Assembly: GCA_902786505.1 (NCBI GenBank)
Contig: CADACS010000002.1
Location: 70,684 to 127,278, forward strand
Direction: 5' to 3'
Origin: an uncultured Planctomycetota bacterium
GTDB lineage: Bacteria; Planctomycetota; Planctomycetia; Pirellulales; Thermoguttaceae
Length of the DNA stretch: 56,595 nucleotides
The translations under genes were made by a program, and so were the position numbers. The notes below the pieces were generated by a model. The model made no database searches. It saw nothing but the letters and a program-made list of their open reading frames with translations, and was not told where the DNA came from. Shown here in pieces: positions 18,468 through 27,642 of this stretch. Position 1 is the first letter of the stretch; each line of letters opens with the position of its first letter.

Positions 18468-19997
18468 ATGAAATTGAATCGACATATCTTCAAGAGCTGC
18501 TTACTCTTTACGATAACCTCCCTGTCATTCACGGCCGCGTTTGCGCAGCGGCCAAACGACAACCCCAGGGAGGGGGATAGAGGACCGAGCGCAGCCGCGG
18601 GCCAGACGGGCGGCGCACGTTCGGAAACGCTGCTCGATCTCTATCGCGACGAAGACGGCGCCGTCGAAATAACCAAGATACCGTCTCATATCCTTTCGGA
18701 ACGGTTTGCCGCGGCGCTCGAAGCGGCGGACAAAAATAAAGACGGGCGGCTCGACGCCGCGGAAGAGCGCGCGCTCTTTGAAGCGATTGGCGGCGGACGC
18801 GGCGGGCGGTTTTCCGACGGCCGTCGGCCCGACATGCCCCGAGGCGGCGAAGGAACGCGCGGCGGCGGGCCGCAGATTCCCGCCCCTCGCGCCATGGCGA
18901 AAAAGCGAACGGCGCTTTCAGAAGCCGAAAAGAGCGATCTCGAAGGATTGCGTCGGCAGATGATTCAGGACGGCGTGGCGTTTCTGGCGTCGCGTCAGAG
19001 CGAGTCGGGCTCGTTCTCTGAGTCTCCGCGCGTCGGAATCGGTCCGACGCTTATCGCCGCAATGGGGCTCCTGCGCGCGGGCGTGAACCTGGACGAGCCC
19101 GTCCTCGCGAAGACGATGAAATTCCTCGAGAAATCCGTGCACGAAGACGGCGGCGTCTATTCGGACGGCATGCATCTTTCGACCTACGAATCGTGTATCG
19201 GGCTCGTGTGCTTTATGCTCGCGAACGAACGCGCCGGGGACGGACGGTACGACGAAATCATTAAGAACGCGGAAAAGTTTGTGCGCAGCTCGCAATTCAA
19301 TTCGGCGAACGGAGTTACGAAAAACGACGAATACTTCGGCGGGGTCGGCTACGGCGCCGACAGTATGACGCGGCCCGACCTTTCAAACACGCAGTTCTTT
19401 ATTGAAGCGCTGCGCGAAGTCGGCGCGGGAGAAGACGATCCGGCGATTCAGGACGCGCTTGTTTTCGTCTCCCGGTGTCAGAATCTGGAATCGACCGACT
19501 CGGTCGGACTCGGATCCGGCAAGTCCGGCGCGAAAACGACGAACGACGGCGGGTTTATCTATACGTTCGTTTCGGAGCAGGAGAATCCCGCCGGACAGGA
19601 AGTCAGCGGCGGCCTGCGCAGCTACGGAAGCATGACGTACGCGGGGCTCAAGAGCCTCATTTACGCCGGACTGGACGCGAACGACCCGCGCGTCGAGGCG
19701 GCGACCAACTGGATTCGAGACAACTATACGCTCGAGCAGAATCCCGGTCTGGGCAAACGCGGGCTATACTATTACTATCACACGCTCTCCAAATGCCTTA
19801 ATGTAATCGGCGATCCGACCTTTACCGACAAAGAGGGCGTGAAACGCGACTGGCGCGCCGAGCTCGTCGAGACGCTGGCGCTCGCGGAAAACGAAGACGG
19901 CTCGTGGGCGAACGACGACCGAATGTGGTTCGAAACGGATCCGAGCCTTGTTACGGGGTACGTCCTTACCGTTCTTTCCTATTGCGAGAAACAGTAA
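18468..19997 (+). CDS. Secreted protein with EF-hand-like motif and terpene-cyclase-fold repeats
   Basis: ATG 18468 gives a signal peptide (MKLNRHIFKSCLLF..., cleavage near AAFAQ). An EF-hand-like loop DKNKDGRLDAAEE lies near residue 87-98. From about 165 to the end are repeated helix pairs of the squalene-hopene cyclase/prenyltransferase alpha-toroid type: GVAFLASRQSESGSF, MKFLEKSVHEDGGVYS, GLRSYGSMTYAGLKSLIYAGL, LALAENEDGSWANDD. No DxDD cyclase motif is seen, so cyclase activity is unlikely. Planctomycetes have many such exported proteins of unknown function. It lies 71 bases after the DUF1559 gene and 13 bases before the ABC ATPase. Confidence 0.8.
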   Translation: MKLNRHIFKSCLLFTITSLSFTAAFAQRPNDNPREGDRGPSAAAGQTGGARSETLLDLYRDEDGAVEITKIPSHILSERFAAALEAADKNKDGRLDAAEERALFEAIGGGRGGRFSDGRRPDMPRGGEGTRGGGPQIPAPRAMAKKRTALSEAEKSDLEGLRRQMIQDGVAFLASRQSESGSFSESPRVGIGPTLIAAMGLLRAGVNLDEPVLAKTMKFLEKSVHEDGGVYSDGMHLSTYESCIGLVCFMLANERAGDGRYDEIIKNAEKFVRSSQFNSANGVTKNDEYFGGVGYGADSMTRPDLSNTQFFIEALREVGAGEDDPAIQDALVFVSRCQNLESTDSVGLGSGKSGAKTTNDGGFIYTFVSEQENPAGQEVSGGLRSYGSMTYAGLKSLIYAGLDANDPRVEAATNWIRDNYTLEQNPGLGKRGLYYYYHTLSKCLNVIGDPTFTDKEGVKRDWRAELVETLALAENEDGSWANDDRMWFETDPSLVTGYVLTVLSYCEKQ

Positions 19998-20010
19998 ACG
20001 GAGACGAAAC

Positions 20011-20784
20011 ATGACGGAGAATAACTCGACGCTTGCCGTCAAAGCGACTGATCTTACGAAGAAGTATACGCGCGGCGATTCGGAATTCGACGCGGTCTCG
20101 CACGTGAACTTAGAGGTTCCCAAGGGCGATTTCGTCGCGATTATGGGCGCGTCCGGATCCGGCAAGAGCACGGCGCTTCATCTCATAGCCGGTTTGGCGC
20201 GGCCGACGTCGGGTGAAATCGAAATTGAGGGCAAAGCAATCTCGAAGATGAGCGACCGCGAACTGACGGTCTTTCGCCGCCGGCGCATGGGAATTGTCTT
20301 CCAGAGCTACAACCTCATACCGCACCTGACCGCGGAAGAGAATATTCTCTTTCCGCTGCGCGCGGACGGCCGCACGGTCGACGCGGCCCTGCTCGAACGG
20401 CTGCGCGCCTTCTGGGAAGAGCTCGATCTGACAAATCAGCTGTCGCAGTATCCGGACGCGCTTTCCGGCGGCCAGCAGCAGCGCGTGGCGCTTGCGCGCG
20501 CGCTGTGCGCCGAGCCCGTCGCCCTGCTTGCCGACGAGCCGACCGGGAATCTCGATTGGACGAGCAGTCAGAACATATGCCGCGTTCTCGATAAGCTCAA
20601 TAAGGAGGAAGAGCGCACGATTCTGCTGGTAACGCACGAGCCCGCGGTCGCCGTATGGGCGAAACGGATCGTCGTGCTGCGCGACGGCAAGATCGCGGGC
20701 GAATTCGCGACGCGCGAATTCCGCGACGCGGCGGAACTTGCGGCGCGTTATCAGGAGATCGCGCGCGCTTCGGCAAGCCGCTGA
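20011..20784 (+). CDS. ABC transporter ATP-binding protein (MacB/LolD type)
   Basis: A 257-residue ATPase. ATG 20011 follows CGGAGACG and is preferred over a longer frame. Walker [11 protein letters not shown]-loop [11 protein letters not shown], signature [15 protein letters not shown], Walker [14 protein letters not shown] and the switch His in LLVTHEP are all present. The [12 protein letters not shown] pattern places it with ATPases that power FtsX-type permeases (LolCDE, MacB), which transmit movement across the membrane rather than import solutes. The permease follows 19 bases downstream. Confidence 0.93.
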   Translation: MTENNSTLAVKATDLTKKYTRGDSEFDAVSHVNLEVPKGDFVAIMGASGSGKSTALHLIAGLARPTSGEIEIEGKAISKMSDRELTVFRRRRMGIVFQSYNLIPHLTAEENILFPLRADGRTVDAALLERLRAFWEELDLTNQLSQYPDALSGGQQQRVALARALCAEPVALLADEPTGNLDWTSSQNICRVLDKLNKEEERTILLVTHEPAVAVWAKRIVVLRDGKIAGEFATREFRDAAELAARYQEIARASASR

Positions 20785-20803
20785 CCGGAAAGGAGAACGA
20801 ATC

Positions 20804-23800
20804 ATGAAATTCGTATGGAAGATAGTCCTTTCGCGCATGAAGCGGCAGAAGACGCGGCTGCTCTTTGTCTTATTGGCGATCGCCGCGTCCTCGTGTTTGA
20901 TCGTGTGGACGGTCGGCGGTTTTCAGGCGATCTTTATCGACTCCGCGACTCAGGACCTCGACTACCTTGGCCGGTACGATCTGCGCATAGCGGCCGACGC
21001 GTCGGGCGGCTTGGGCGGCGGAGGCGGATTCGGCGGGCCGTTCGCGTCGCGCGAGAAATCGCCGCATGCAGAATCGGGCGCGAAGGACGCCGAGAAGCGC
21101 GGCGGCGAGAAGCCGGACGCGAAGTCTGACGCGCAAACGGCCGCGGAACGTGGCGGCGCGAATCCCGGCGCGCGCGGCGGTCGGGCCGGACGCGGCGGGC
21201 CGGGCGGTCGCGGAGAACCCCAGATTGAATTTTCAGAGAAGCTTGTCTCGGATCTGCGCGCCGACGGGGACGTCGAAATTTGCGACGAGACGGCGCCGCT
21301 GCGAATGTTCGTCTATTCGCCGGGCATGGAACGCTTTATTCTTCAGGACGCCGATCCCGAAGACGAGGGCGATAAGCCGACGCTCAAACGCCTGCTCGAT
21401 CTTTCGGACGGGCAGCTCGCCGAAGTAGGGGACGCGCCCGAAGGAATCGATCCGGAATTGCACCGCAAAGCGTTTGGCGCGTATCGCGCGACGATGGGGA
21501 CCCCCATGGGAATGGGCGTGCCGTTTCAGGCGACGACCGCGTCCGAGGCTCCGTACGAACTCAAAGAAGGACGCTGGTTTCAGGCGGCGGCGAACGGCGA
21601 GCCCGCGCCCCGCGAGGCGGTCATGACGACGCGCGGAAACATGCTGTATAAAGCGAAAGTCGGCGATTCGATCCTCCTTATCGACCGACCGTCCCTCATA
21701 GGAACGACGACCGAATATCAGCTCAAAGTCGTCGGCGTCGTCGACGACCCGGAGTCCGACGGATTTTATATCTCACGCAGTCTCGCGAACGAGATTTCCA
21801 CTCACGCCGCGGTCAAAACGGGCGCCGTCTATCTGAAGCTGCGCGGCGATCCGAACGCGTTTCGCGAACGTTGGAACGCGCGGCTCGCGAAAGAAGTTCC
21901 GAACGCGAAAAGCGAGACGGAAAAGGAAATCGCCGACCGGAAGACGGCGGCTTTGCGCGATAACGAGACGTTCAAATATCAAGCGGCGAGCGGCGCGCTC
22001 CTTGCCGCGCTCGCCGCGCTGCTGATCGTCTTTACCGCGCTCAATATGAGCGTCGACGAAGAGAAGCGGCTCATAGCGTTCTATCGGATTTCCGGTCTTA
22101 CGCGGCTCCAAGTCGGCCTGTCTGTTCTCTTTGAAGCGGTCGTTCTCGCGGCGCCGGGCTGGATTCTGGGCATGGGAATAGGATGGCTGCTCGTCCTGTG
22201 GAGCTCCGGCAAGGCGACCGGCTTGAATCCCAAGACGGTGAACTTTTCATTCTGGTGCACGTTTATCGGGACGGTTTTAGCCGCGCTGTATCCGATGTTC
22301 CGAAGCGCGCGCGTCAAACCGCTCGACGCGATGGGAACGCCCGAACGGCGGTTCCTGACCGGCAAACGCCGGCGCCGTCAGACGGCGCGGTTCGTTGTCG
22401 CGGCGCTCGCGGGCCTCGCGGCGATCGGCGCCGACCTGTACATAATCTACAATCTTCCGGGCGATTCCGCGCGCCGCGCCGCGATGCATTCCGGCGTCGG
22501 CGTTATGCTCCTTGCCGCGGGCGTCGTCTGTATTCTTCCGCTTGCGATCCGCATAGCGGAATTTGTTCTGCTGCCCGTTCTGGCGTTTCTTTTCCGGTTC
22601 GATTACCGCATGCTTCGCCATGAATTTTCGGGCAACGCGGGCCGGGTCGCGGCGGTCGCCGTCGCGCTTAGCGTCGGGGGCGGGCTGTACGTAACGATGC
22701 AGATTTGGGGCTATTCGATGCTCGATCCGTTCCTTCCGGGCCGTCGCGCGCCCGACGCGTTTGTGGCGTTTTTGCCGAACGGACTGCGGCCGGAGCTCGT
22801 CGACGAACTCAAACGCGCGTCCTTTGTCGATCCCGAGCGGTTTGTTCCCATCGCGATCGAGCAGGCCGCGTTTGCCGAAGAGACCGTTCCGGACAATCCG
22901 TTCAAGCGACAGTTTGCGAACGTCGTCTTTTTTGGCGTCGACGTAGAAAAAGCGTTTGAAGGAAAGACTCCGCTCGTCGGATTCCGATTTCGGCAAGGGA
23001 ATCCGAAAGAAGCGTTCCGCGCTATGAAGAGCGGCCGCGGCGTGATCGTAACCGATTCGCTTTCCGTCGATTACGCGCTCAATGTGGGCGATACGCTCAA
23101 GACTGTTCATCCGCGGGACGAGAAGCGCGTTTTAGAGTATCCGATCGTCGGCGTCGTGTCGTTCCCCGGCTGGCAATGGCTCTCGAAGACGGGCGGCGTT
23201 CGGCGCAACTTTGGCCGATCGGGCGGAATTGTTTTTGCGCGCGAAGACGTCGTCGCAGACGACTATCAGATCGAGCGGCGTTCCTATTTCTGGTTCGACG
23301 CGAAAAACGGCGAGAGCGTCGATTACGGCTCTGCGGAATACGCGTGCGACTACTTGGCGCGCAAGAACCTGCTCCTGGACTGCCAGGAGGGAACGGGAGC
23401 CGTTTTGCCCGGCGCGCTCACGGCTTACGCGAAACTTTCGACGCGCGAATCGCTTACGGAGTCGATAACGCGGCGCGCCGATTCGGTGATCTGGGGACTG
23501 AGCAAAACGCCGCTGATTACCCTAATGATCGCGGCAATCGCCGTTATCGGCGCGATCGCGAACTCGATCCGCGCGCGGCGCTGGCAGTACGGCGTTATGA
23601 GGGCGGTCGGAACGACGCGCGGAACGATTATTCGCGCGGTTCTTGCCGAAGCGGTCCTAATCGGAACCGTCGCGGCGTTTGCGAGCTTTATCTTTGGCTT
23701 TCTTGCCGCTCAAGGCGCGCTGAAACTCGGGCAGAGCATGTTTGGATCGTTAGATCCGCCTCTCATTTTGCCCTTCAAACGGCTCGCGTTTGGATTAGGC

Positions 23801-23902
23801 TTGACGGTCGCGCTGTGTCTTGTCGCGGCGCTCGGGCCCGCGATCAAAATAGGCCGGGCCGAAACGCTCAAACTGCTGCAGAGCGGCCGCGCGCCGGAAT
23901 GA
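20804..23902 (+). CDS. FtsX/MacB-type ABC permease with Gly-rich periplasmic insert
   Basis: A 1032-residue permease; ATG 20804 follows AAAGGAGAACG. Membrane segments: one near the N-terminus (about 16-36), three in an FtsX domain (about 395-520), two more in the middle (about 530-620), and three in a second FtsX domain at the C-terminus (LITLMIAAIAVIGAIANS, ILIGTVAAFASFIFGF and LGLTVALCLVAALGP regions). This doubled layout resembles large permeases such as YbbP. The first periplasmic domain starts with a Gly/Ala/Arg/Lys-rich stretch (about 70-140). It pairs with the upstream ATPase and may export or release lipids, lipoproteins or envelope proteins; the substrate is unknown. Confidence 0.88.
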   Translation: MKFVWKIVLSRMKRQKTRLLFVLLAIAASSCLIVWTVGGFQAIFIDSATQDLDYLGRYDLRIAADASGGLGGGGGFGGPFASREKSPHAESGAKDAEKRGGEKPDAKSDAQTAAERGGANPGARGGRAGRGGPGGRGEPQIEFSEKLVSDLRADGDVEICDETAPLRMFVYSPGMERFILQDADPEDEGDKPTLKRLLDLSDGQLAEVGDAPEGIDPELHRKAFGAYRATMGTPMGMGVPFQATTASEAPYELKEGRWFQAAANGEPAPREAVMTTRGNMLYKAKVGDSILLIDRPSLIGTTTEYQLKVVGVVDDPESDGFYISRSLANEISTHAAVKTGAVYLKLRGDPNAFRERWNARLAKEVPNAKSETEKEIADRKTAALRDNETFKYQAASGALLAALAALLIVFTALNMSVDEEKRLIAFYRISGLTRLQVGLSVLFEAVVLAAPGWILGMGIGWLLVLWSSGKATGLNPKTVNFSFWCTFIGTVLAALYPMFRSARVKPLDAMGTPERRFLTGKRRRRQTARFVVAALAGLAAIGADLYIIYNLPGDSARRAAMHSGVGVMLLAAGVVCILPLAIRIAEFVLLPVLAFLFRFDYRMLRHEFSGNAGRVAAVAVALSVGGGLYVTMQIWGYSMLDPFLPGRRAPDAFVAFLPNGLRPELVDELKRASFVDPERFVPIAIEQAAFAEETVPDNPFKRQFANVVFFGVDVEKAFEGKTPLVGFRFRQGNPKEAFRAMKSGRGVIVTDSLSVDYALNVGDTLKTVHPRDEKRVLEYPIVGVVSFPGWQWLSKTGGVRRNFGRSGGIVFAREDVVADDYQIERRSYFWFDAKNGESVDYGSAEYACDYLARKNLLLDCQEGTGAVLPGALTAYAKLSTRESLTESITRRADSVIWGLSKTPLITLMIAAIAVIGAIANSIRARRWQYGVMRAVGTTRGTIIRAVLAEAVLIGTVAAFASFIFGFLAAQGALKLGQSMFGSLDPPLILPFKRLAFGLGLTVALCLVAALGPAIKIGRAETLKLLQSGRAPE

Positions 23903-23930
23903 CGCCGCGCGAAGCGGTTCGCCGGAATAA

Positions 23931-23970
23931 AAAACGCGCCGAACGCAGGTAGTTGCGTCCGGCGCGTTTT
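23931..23970. terminator. Bidirectional terminator between the permease and flotillin genes
   Basis: AAAACGCGCCGAACGCA (23931-23947) pairs with TGCGTCCGGCGCGTTTT (23954-23970) with one mismatch and a 6-base loop. It is flanked by A- and T-runs, so it can serve both convergent genes. Confidence 0.85.
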
Positions 23971-23999
23971 GCCGTCCGTTTTACGGCGGGGATTTCGCG

Positions 24000-25685
24000 C
24001 TATTTCTCAGCGTTTTCCTCGTCCGACGGGGTTTCGCCGGCAGGTTTGGCCGCCTCCGTATCGACGACGGGCGCGTCGGCCATTTTCTCTTCCGCGGCGG
24101 AAAGTTTCGCGAGCACGTCGGGGAATTCGACCCCGCCGATCTCCTTCATGACTTCCAGCATCGGAGGCAGCGTTTGCGCCATATTGCGCAGCCAGTTGGC
24201 GGTCGCCGTGCCGCCCTTTCCAGTTCCGTTCGAGCCGTCCCACACGACGACCTTGTCGAATTTAATCGAGGAGATCGCCTGCGCGGACGCCGCGACGAGT
24301 TCGTCGAAGTGATCGAGCATGAGCATCTGGAACGCTTCTTTCGCTCCGCCGCACGCCTGAACGATCGCCTGGAGACCTTCGCCCTTCTTTTTGAGAATTT
24401 CGAACTGGCCGCGCGCTTCCGCTTCCAACTTCGCGTAAATAGCGGCCGCCTCGCCTTCCGCCTCGATGCGCTTCTGTTCCGCGAGCGCTTCCGCTTCGAC
24501 GATAACCTTTGCCTTTTCCGCCTTAGCGGGCGCCTCGAGTTCGGCGCGGCGTTCCGCTTCGACGCGTTCCGCGCGCGCGATCGCGGCGACCGCCTGCGCT
24601 TTGTGTTCCGCTTCCGCGACGGACGCGTCCGCCTGACGTTTGCGCGTCTCGCTCATCTGGAAAGCTTCCGCCTTTTTAATGAGGAGTTCCGCGTTCGAGT
24701 CGACGACGACCGCCTGCGCGATATTTTCCCCTTTGACCGCTTCCGCGTTCGCGTTCGCGAGTCGAACGCGCATGTCGCGTTCCGCGTCTTTAATCTGGGC
24801 GTCTTTTTCGTATTCCGCGGACTGCTGACCGACGAGCTTAACGCGCTCGAGATCGGCGAGTCGAACGGCCTGTTCCTGTTCGATTTCCGCCGTCTTAACG
24901 ATCTGCTGTCTGTCCGCTTCGCGGGTGCCGATCGCCTGTTCCTTTTTGGCGTTGGCGACCTGAATCGCCTTGTCTTTTTCCGCGTCGGCGACGCGGGTCT
25001 CGCCCATACGCTCGTTGTCGGCGACGTCGCCGCGCGCCTTCTGAATCGCTTCGGACGCCGCTTTTTGGCCGATCGCTTCGATGTAGCCCGACTCGTCCGT
25101 GATGTCCGTGACGTTGACGTTGATGAGAACGAGGCCGAGTTTGCGAAGTTCCGGTTCGAGGGACGCTTGGATATTAGTGAGGAACGCTTCGCGGTCGCGG
25201 TTGATTTCGTCGATCTTCATGGACGCGATTACCTGACGGAGCTGACCGAAGATGACGTCTTCCGCCTGCTTCGCAATCGCCTGCTTGGGCATGCCGAGGA
25301 GGCGAATCGCCGCGTTCTGCATGAGTTCGGGCGTCGTGCCGATCGCGATAGAGAAGACGCTCGGCACGTTGACGCGGATATTCTCCATAGAGAGCGCGCC
25401 GCGGAGCGGAATTTCGATCTGCATCGGCTCGAGGCTCAGGAACGCGTAATCCTGAAAGAGCGGAACGATAAATTTCGCGCCGCCGTGGATACAGAGCGCG
25501 GACGATTTGCTCGCCGACCGGCCGAAAATCACCATGATTTTGTTGCTCGGGCATCTCTTATAGCGCGCGCTGAAGAGAATGAGCGTCCCAAATACGATGA
25601 AAGCGGCGAGAACTGCCGTTATGGCAAGAAAACTGGCCGTGTCCGCGCCGAAGAGCGGAGAGAGCGATAAAATTGAAAACGTCAT
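24000..25685 (-). CDS. Flotillin-like SPFH-domain protein
   Basis: Membrane-microdomain scaffold protein. The N-terminal membrane segment (about 15-40) is followed by an SPFH/band 7 domain (about 50-210) with FIVPLFQDYAFLSLEPMQIE and ELRKLGLVLINVNVTDITDESGYI. A long Ala/Glu-rich coiled coil follows (about 215-430) with repeated EA-type motifs, then a C-terminal domain and an acidic tail. At 561 residues it is close to typical flotillins (450-550). An NfeD-like gene, the usual partner, lies just across the divergent promoter region together with two tiny membrane protein genes. Confidence 0.93.
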   Translation of the reverse strand: MTFSILSLSPLFGADTASFLAITAVLAAFIVFGTLILFSARYKRCPSNKIMVIFGRSASKSSALCIHGGAKFIVPLFQDYAFLSLEPMQIEIPLRGALSMENIRVNVPSVFSIAIGTTPELMQNAAIRLLGMPKQAIAKQAEDVIFGQLRQVIASMKIDEINRDREAFLTNIQASLEPELRKLGLVLINVNVTDITDESGYIEAIGQKAASEAIQKARGDVADNERMGETRVADAEKDKAIQVANAKKEQAIGTREADRQQIVKTAEIEQEQAVRLADLERVKLVGQQSAEYEKDAQIKDAERDMRVRLANANAEAVKGENIAQAVVVDSNAELLIKKAEAFQMSETRKRQADASVAEAEHKAQAVAAIARAERVEAERRAELEAPAKAEKAKVIVEAEALAEQKRIEAEGEAAAIYAKLEAEARGQFEILKKKGEGLQAIVQACGGAKEAFQMLMLDHFDELVAASAQAISSIKFDKVVVWDGSNGTGKGGTATANWLRNMAQTLPPMLEVMKEIGGVEFPDVLAKLSAAEEKMADAPVVDTEAAKPAGETPSDEENAEK

Positions 25686-25999
25686 TTTAGTGTTCCTCTA
25701 TATGAACGTGCGCCTATGGGAATAGCCGTATCTTTGTTGAGTTGTCCGGCGGACGAAACGAGAGCGCCGATTAATCTTTTTTATCTTGTATGAATAGATA
25801 ATACATTAAAAATAAATAAAAAATAGTATATGGGGAGAATTTGTCGAAAATAACGAGAGACTTTGTCTGAAAGAAATTGAGAAAATTTTGGAAATAACCC
25901 TAAAGTTTTTTAAAAACGAGGTGAAATTTGCATAACAGGAGGTAAGGAAAGCGCAGCGCTAACCGATGTGAACTGCGCGTTAAAAAAAGGAGTTTTACC
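25686..25999. other. AT-rich divergent promoter region of the flotillin locus
   Basis: These 314 bases are much richer in AT than the surroundings and contain no gene. They must hold the promoters for flotillin (minus) and the 83-residue membrane protein (plus). A TCGACA and TATTTT pair with 16-base spacing is readable on the minus strand near 25830-25857, but the region is so AT-rich that this is weak. Confidence 0.4.
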
Positions 26000-26251
26000 A
26001 TGGAAAAAGAACGAGAAGAATCCCAACTGACCCTGACGGACGTTTTTTGGGGAATCGGCGCGGCGGTTCTGGCGGCGGCGACGATCCCGTTTTTCGTCGC
26101 GCTCGCGATGCTGACGCTTCCGCTGCTGCTCGTCGCCGGGGCCGCGACGTATCTCGCCGCGTCCTACGTCGCGCGGAAGATTTCCGACGCTGTGGAAGAC
26201 GCGGCCGATTCGGCGGAACCGGAAACGATCGACGTTTACTTCGTCAAATGA
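26000..26251 (+). CDS. Small membrane protein, flotillin locus
   Basis: An 83-residue protein with a strong ribosome site (AAAAAGGAGTTTTACC before ATG). A charged N-terminus (MEKEREESQLTLTD) is followed by a hydrophobic hairpin or single long segment (about 16-55) and an acidic C-terminal helix ending EPETIDVYFVK. No known family is recognised. It is the first plus-strand gene across from flotillin, which suggests a shared function. Confidence 0.72.
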   Translation: MEKEREESQLTLTDVFWGIGAAVLAAATIPFFVALAMLTLPLLLVAGAATYLAASYVARKISDAVEDAADSAEPETIDVYFVK

Positions 26252-26438
26252 CGCGCTGACTCGACAGGGCGCGCACGTCTTATGTTGGAGCGCTTTTTCT
26301 TGAAATTTTGTAAATAACGGTTGTTTTCTCTCTTTTGTTTGCACGGAATAATCAGTAGAATCAAAGCGTGCAGGAGCGCCGCGGCGTGGCGGCGCTTTGT
26401 CGACAGACGCGTTAAGCGTTTAGGGAGGAAATGTAACT

Positions 26439-26633
26439 ATGTTGTTAATCGTACTTTCAGTTGTTGCGGTCGCGCTGGTCGCTCTGAATTGTTTCTACAA
26501 CGTGGGCGGCTTGCTTTGTTACGTTTGGTCGGGCTCTTCCAATCGCTATATCAAAGACGATTCCTCTAAGCTCTGCATTCGCCGTTACGAAGAAGAGAAC
26601 TACGTCTTTGAAGACTCCGACTTCGACAAATGA
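26439..26633 (+). CDS. Small single-pass membrane protein, flotillin locus
   Basis: A 64-residue protein with GGGAGG 11 bases before the ATG. Residues 1-27 are hydrophobic (MLLIVLSVVAVALVALNCFY...), and the remaining 37 are charged, ending YEEENYVFEDSDFDK. Two Cys lie at 18 and 27 and one at 46. No family is recognised. It sits between the 83-residue membrane protein and the NfeD-like gene, all on the same strand. Confidence 0.68.
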   Translation: MLLIVLSVVAVALVALNCFYNVGGLLCYVWSGSSNRYIKDDSSKLCIRRYEEENYVFEDSDFDK

Positions 26634-26751
26634 TTTTTTGCGCCGACGTTCTCGTCGTTGCACGCTGAAGTTTCCCACAAATAACGCTCCGCCGCGCCTT
26701 GCCGCATGATTGTTCGCGGCGCCCGGACGGTCGGAATCGCGGAGAACGCCA

Positions 26752-27372
26752 ATGCCAATGGAACAGTTCTTTTTATTTTGCGCTATCTTCGGGGGCGCTT
26801 TTGTCGTCGTTCAGACGACCATGACGCTCTTGGGCGTAGGGGGCCACGACATGGACGGCGCCGGTTCGACCGACGTCGATCTTGACGGCGTCGCCGACGA
26901 CGGATCCGCGGAGGACGCGAGTTCCGATCACAGCGGCAGCGCTTTTCTTCACGCGTTTTCCGTGCGTTCTCTTTCCGCGGGAATCGCGTTTTTCGGCCTT
27001 GGCGGCATGATCGCCCTTTCGTTGGATCAGTCGCCGGCCGTCGCGGTCGTCGTTGGGTTCGTTTGCGGCCTGATCGCCACGTACGCCGTCTTTCATCTCA
27101 TGCGTATGCTCTCGAAGTTCAATCAAGACGGTTCGGTTCGGACGTCCCTTGCCGTCGGCTCGACGGGCACGGTCTATCTTCGAATTCCGGCCAAACGCGC
27201 GGGCGTCGGAAAAGTTTCTATCGTTCAGCAGGAGCGCATTTTAGAGTATGACGCGGTAACCGACGCGGACGAAGAACTTAAATCGGGAACCCCGATTGTC
27301 GTCGTCGAAGTGTTGACGCCGTCGCAGCTTCTCGTCGCGAAACAGAACGGTTCCGCCGGACCGCAGGCGTGA
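26752..27372 (+). CDS. NfeD-like protein with C-terminal OB fold
   Basis: A 206-residue membrane protein that partners flotillins. ATG 26752 (with a second ATG two codons later) follows CGGAGAACG. Order: membrane segment (about 6-26), a His/Asp-rich linker (GVGGHDMDGAGSTDVDLDGV), two membrane segments (about 75-120), then a beta-rich OB-fold domain (about 135-200) with GSTGTVYLRIPAKRAGVGKV and SGTPIVVVEVLTPSQLLVAK. This matches the planctomycete YqiJ/YuaF-like NfeD family. Flotillin is 1 kb away on the opposite strand. Confidence 0.85.
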   Translation: MPMEQFFLFCAIFGGAFVVVQTTMTLLGVGGHDMDGAGSTDVDLDGVADDGSAEDASSDHSGSAFLHAFSVRSLSAGIAFFGLGGMIALSLDQSPAVAVVVGFVCGLIATYAVFHLMRMLSKFNQDGSVRTSLAVGSTGTVYLRIPAKRAGVGKVSIVQQERILEYDAVTDADEELKSGTPIVVVEVLTPSQLLVAKQNGSAGPQA

Positions 27373-27403
27373 GCCTTTGAATTATTCCGGCGTCGTCGTA
27401 TAC

Positions 27404-27470
27404 GCCCAAACGTCGGTCGAATTCCCCGCAAGCAGGGGCGTTCGGCAGAGCGTTTGGGCTCTTTTTTTTC
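27404..27470 (+). terminator. Terminator after the NfeD-like gene
   Basis: GCCCAAACG (27404-27412) pairs with CGTTTGGGC (27451-27459). The loop contains a second small hairpin (CCCC...GGGG), and TCTTTTTTTT follows. Confidence 0.75.
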
Positions 27471-27642
27471 TTGAAATTATCAAACGGCGCTCTTGGGCGC
27501 TTGCGTCTGCCCCTCCCATTAGGTATCATTAGCGAAAACGCGCGAATTAGCGAGTTTTTGCGCGTATTGCAACCTTTTTAAAATCGAAATAAAAACGGCG
27601 CGCGGCGTTGACGCGTTTGCGCGGAACCGAGAATATATCGTT

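Noticed and set aside
24174..25670. Plus-strand open frame of about 500 codons over the flotillin gene
   Set aside because: Antisense artefact of the Glu/Ala-rich coiled coil; Arg/Phe/Asp-rich with no recognisable domain.
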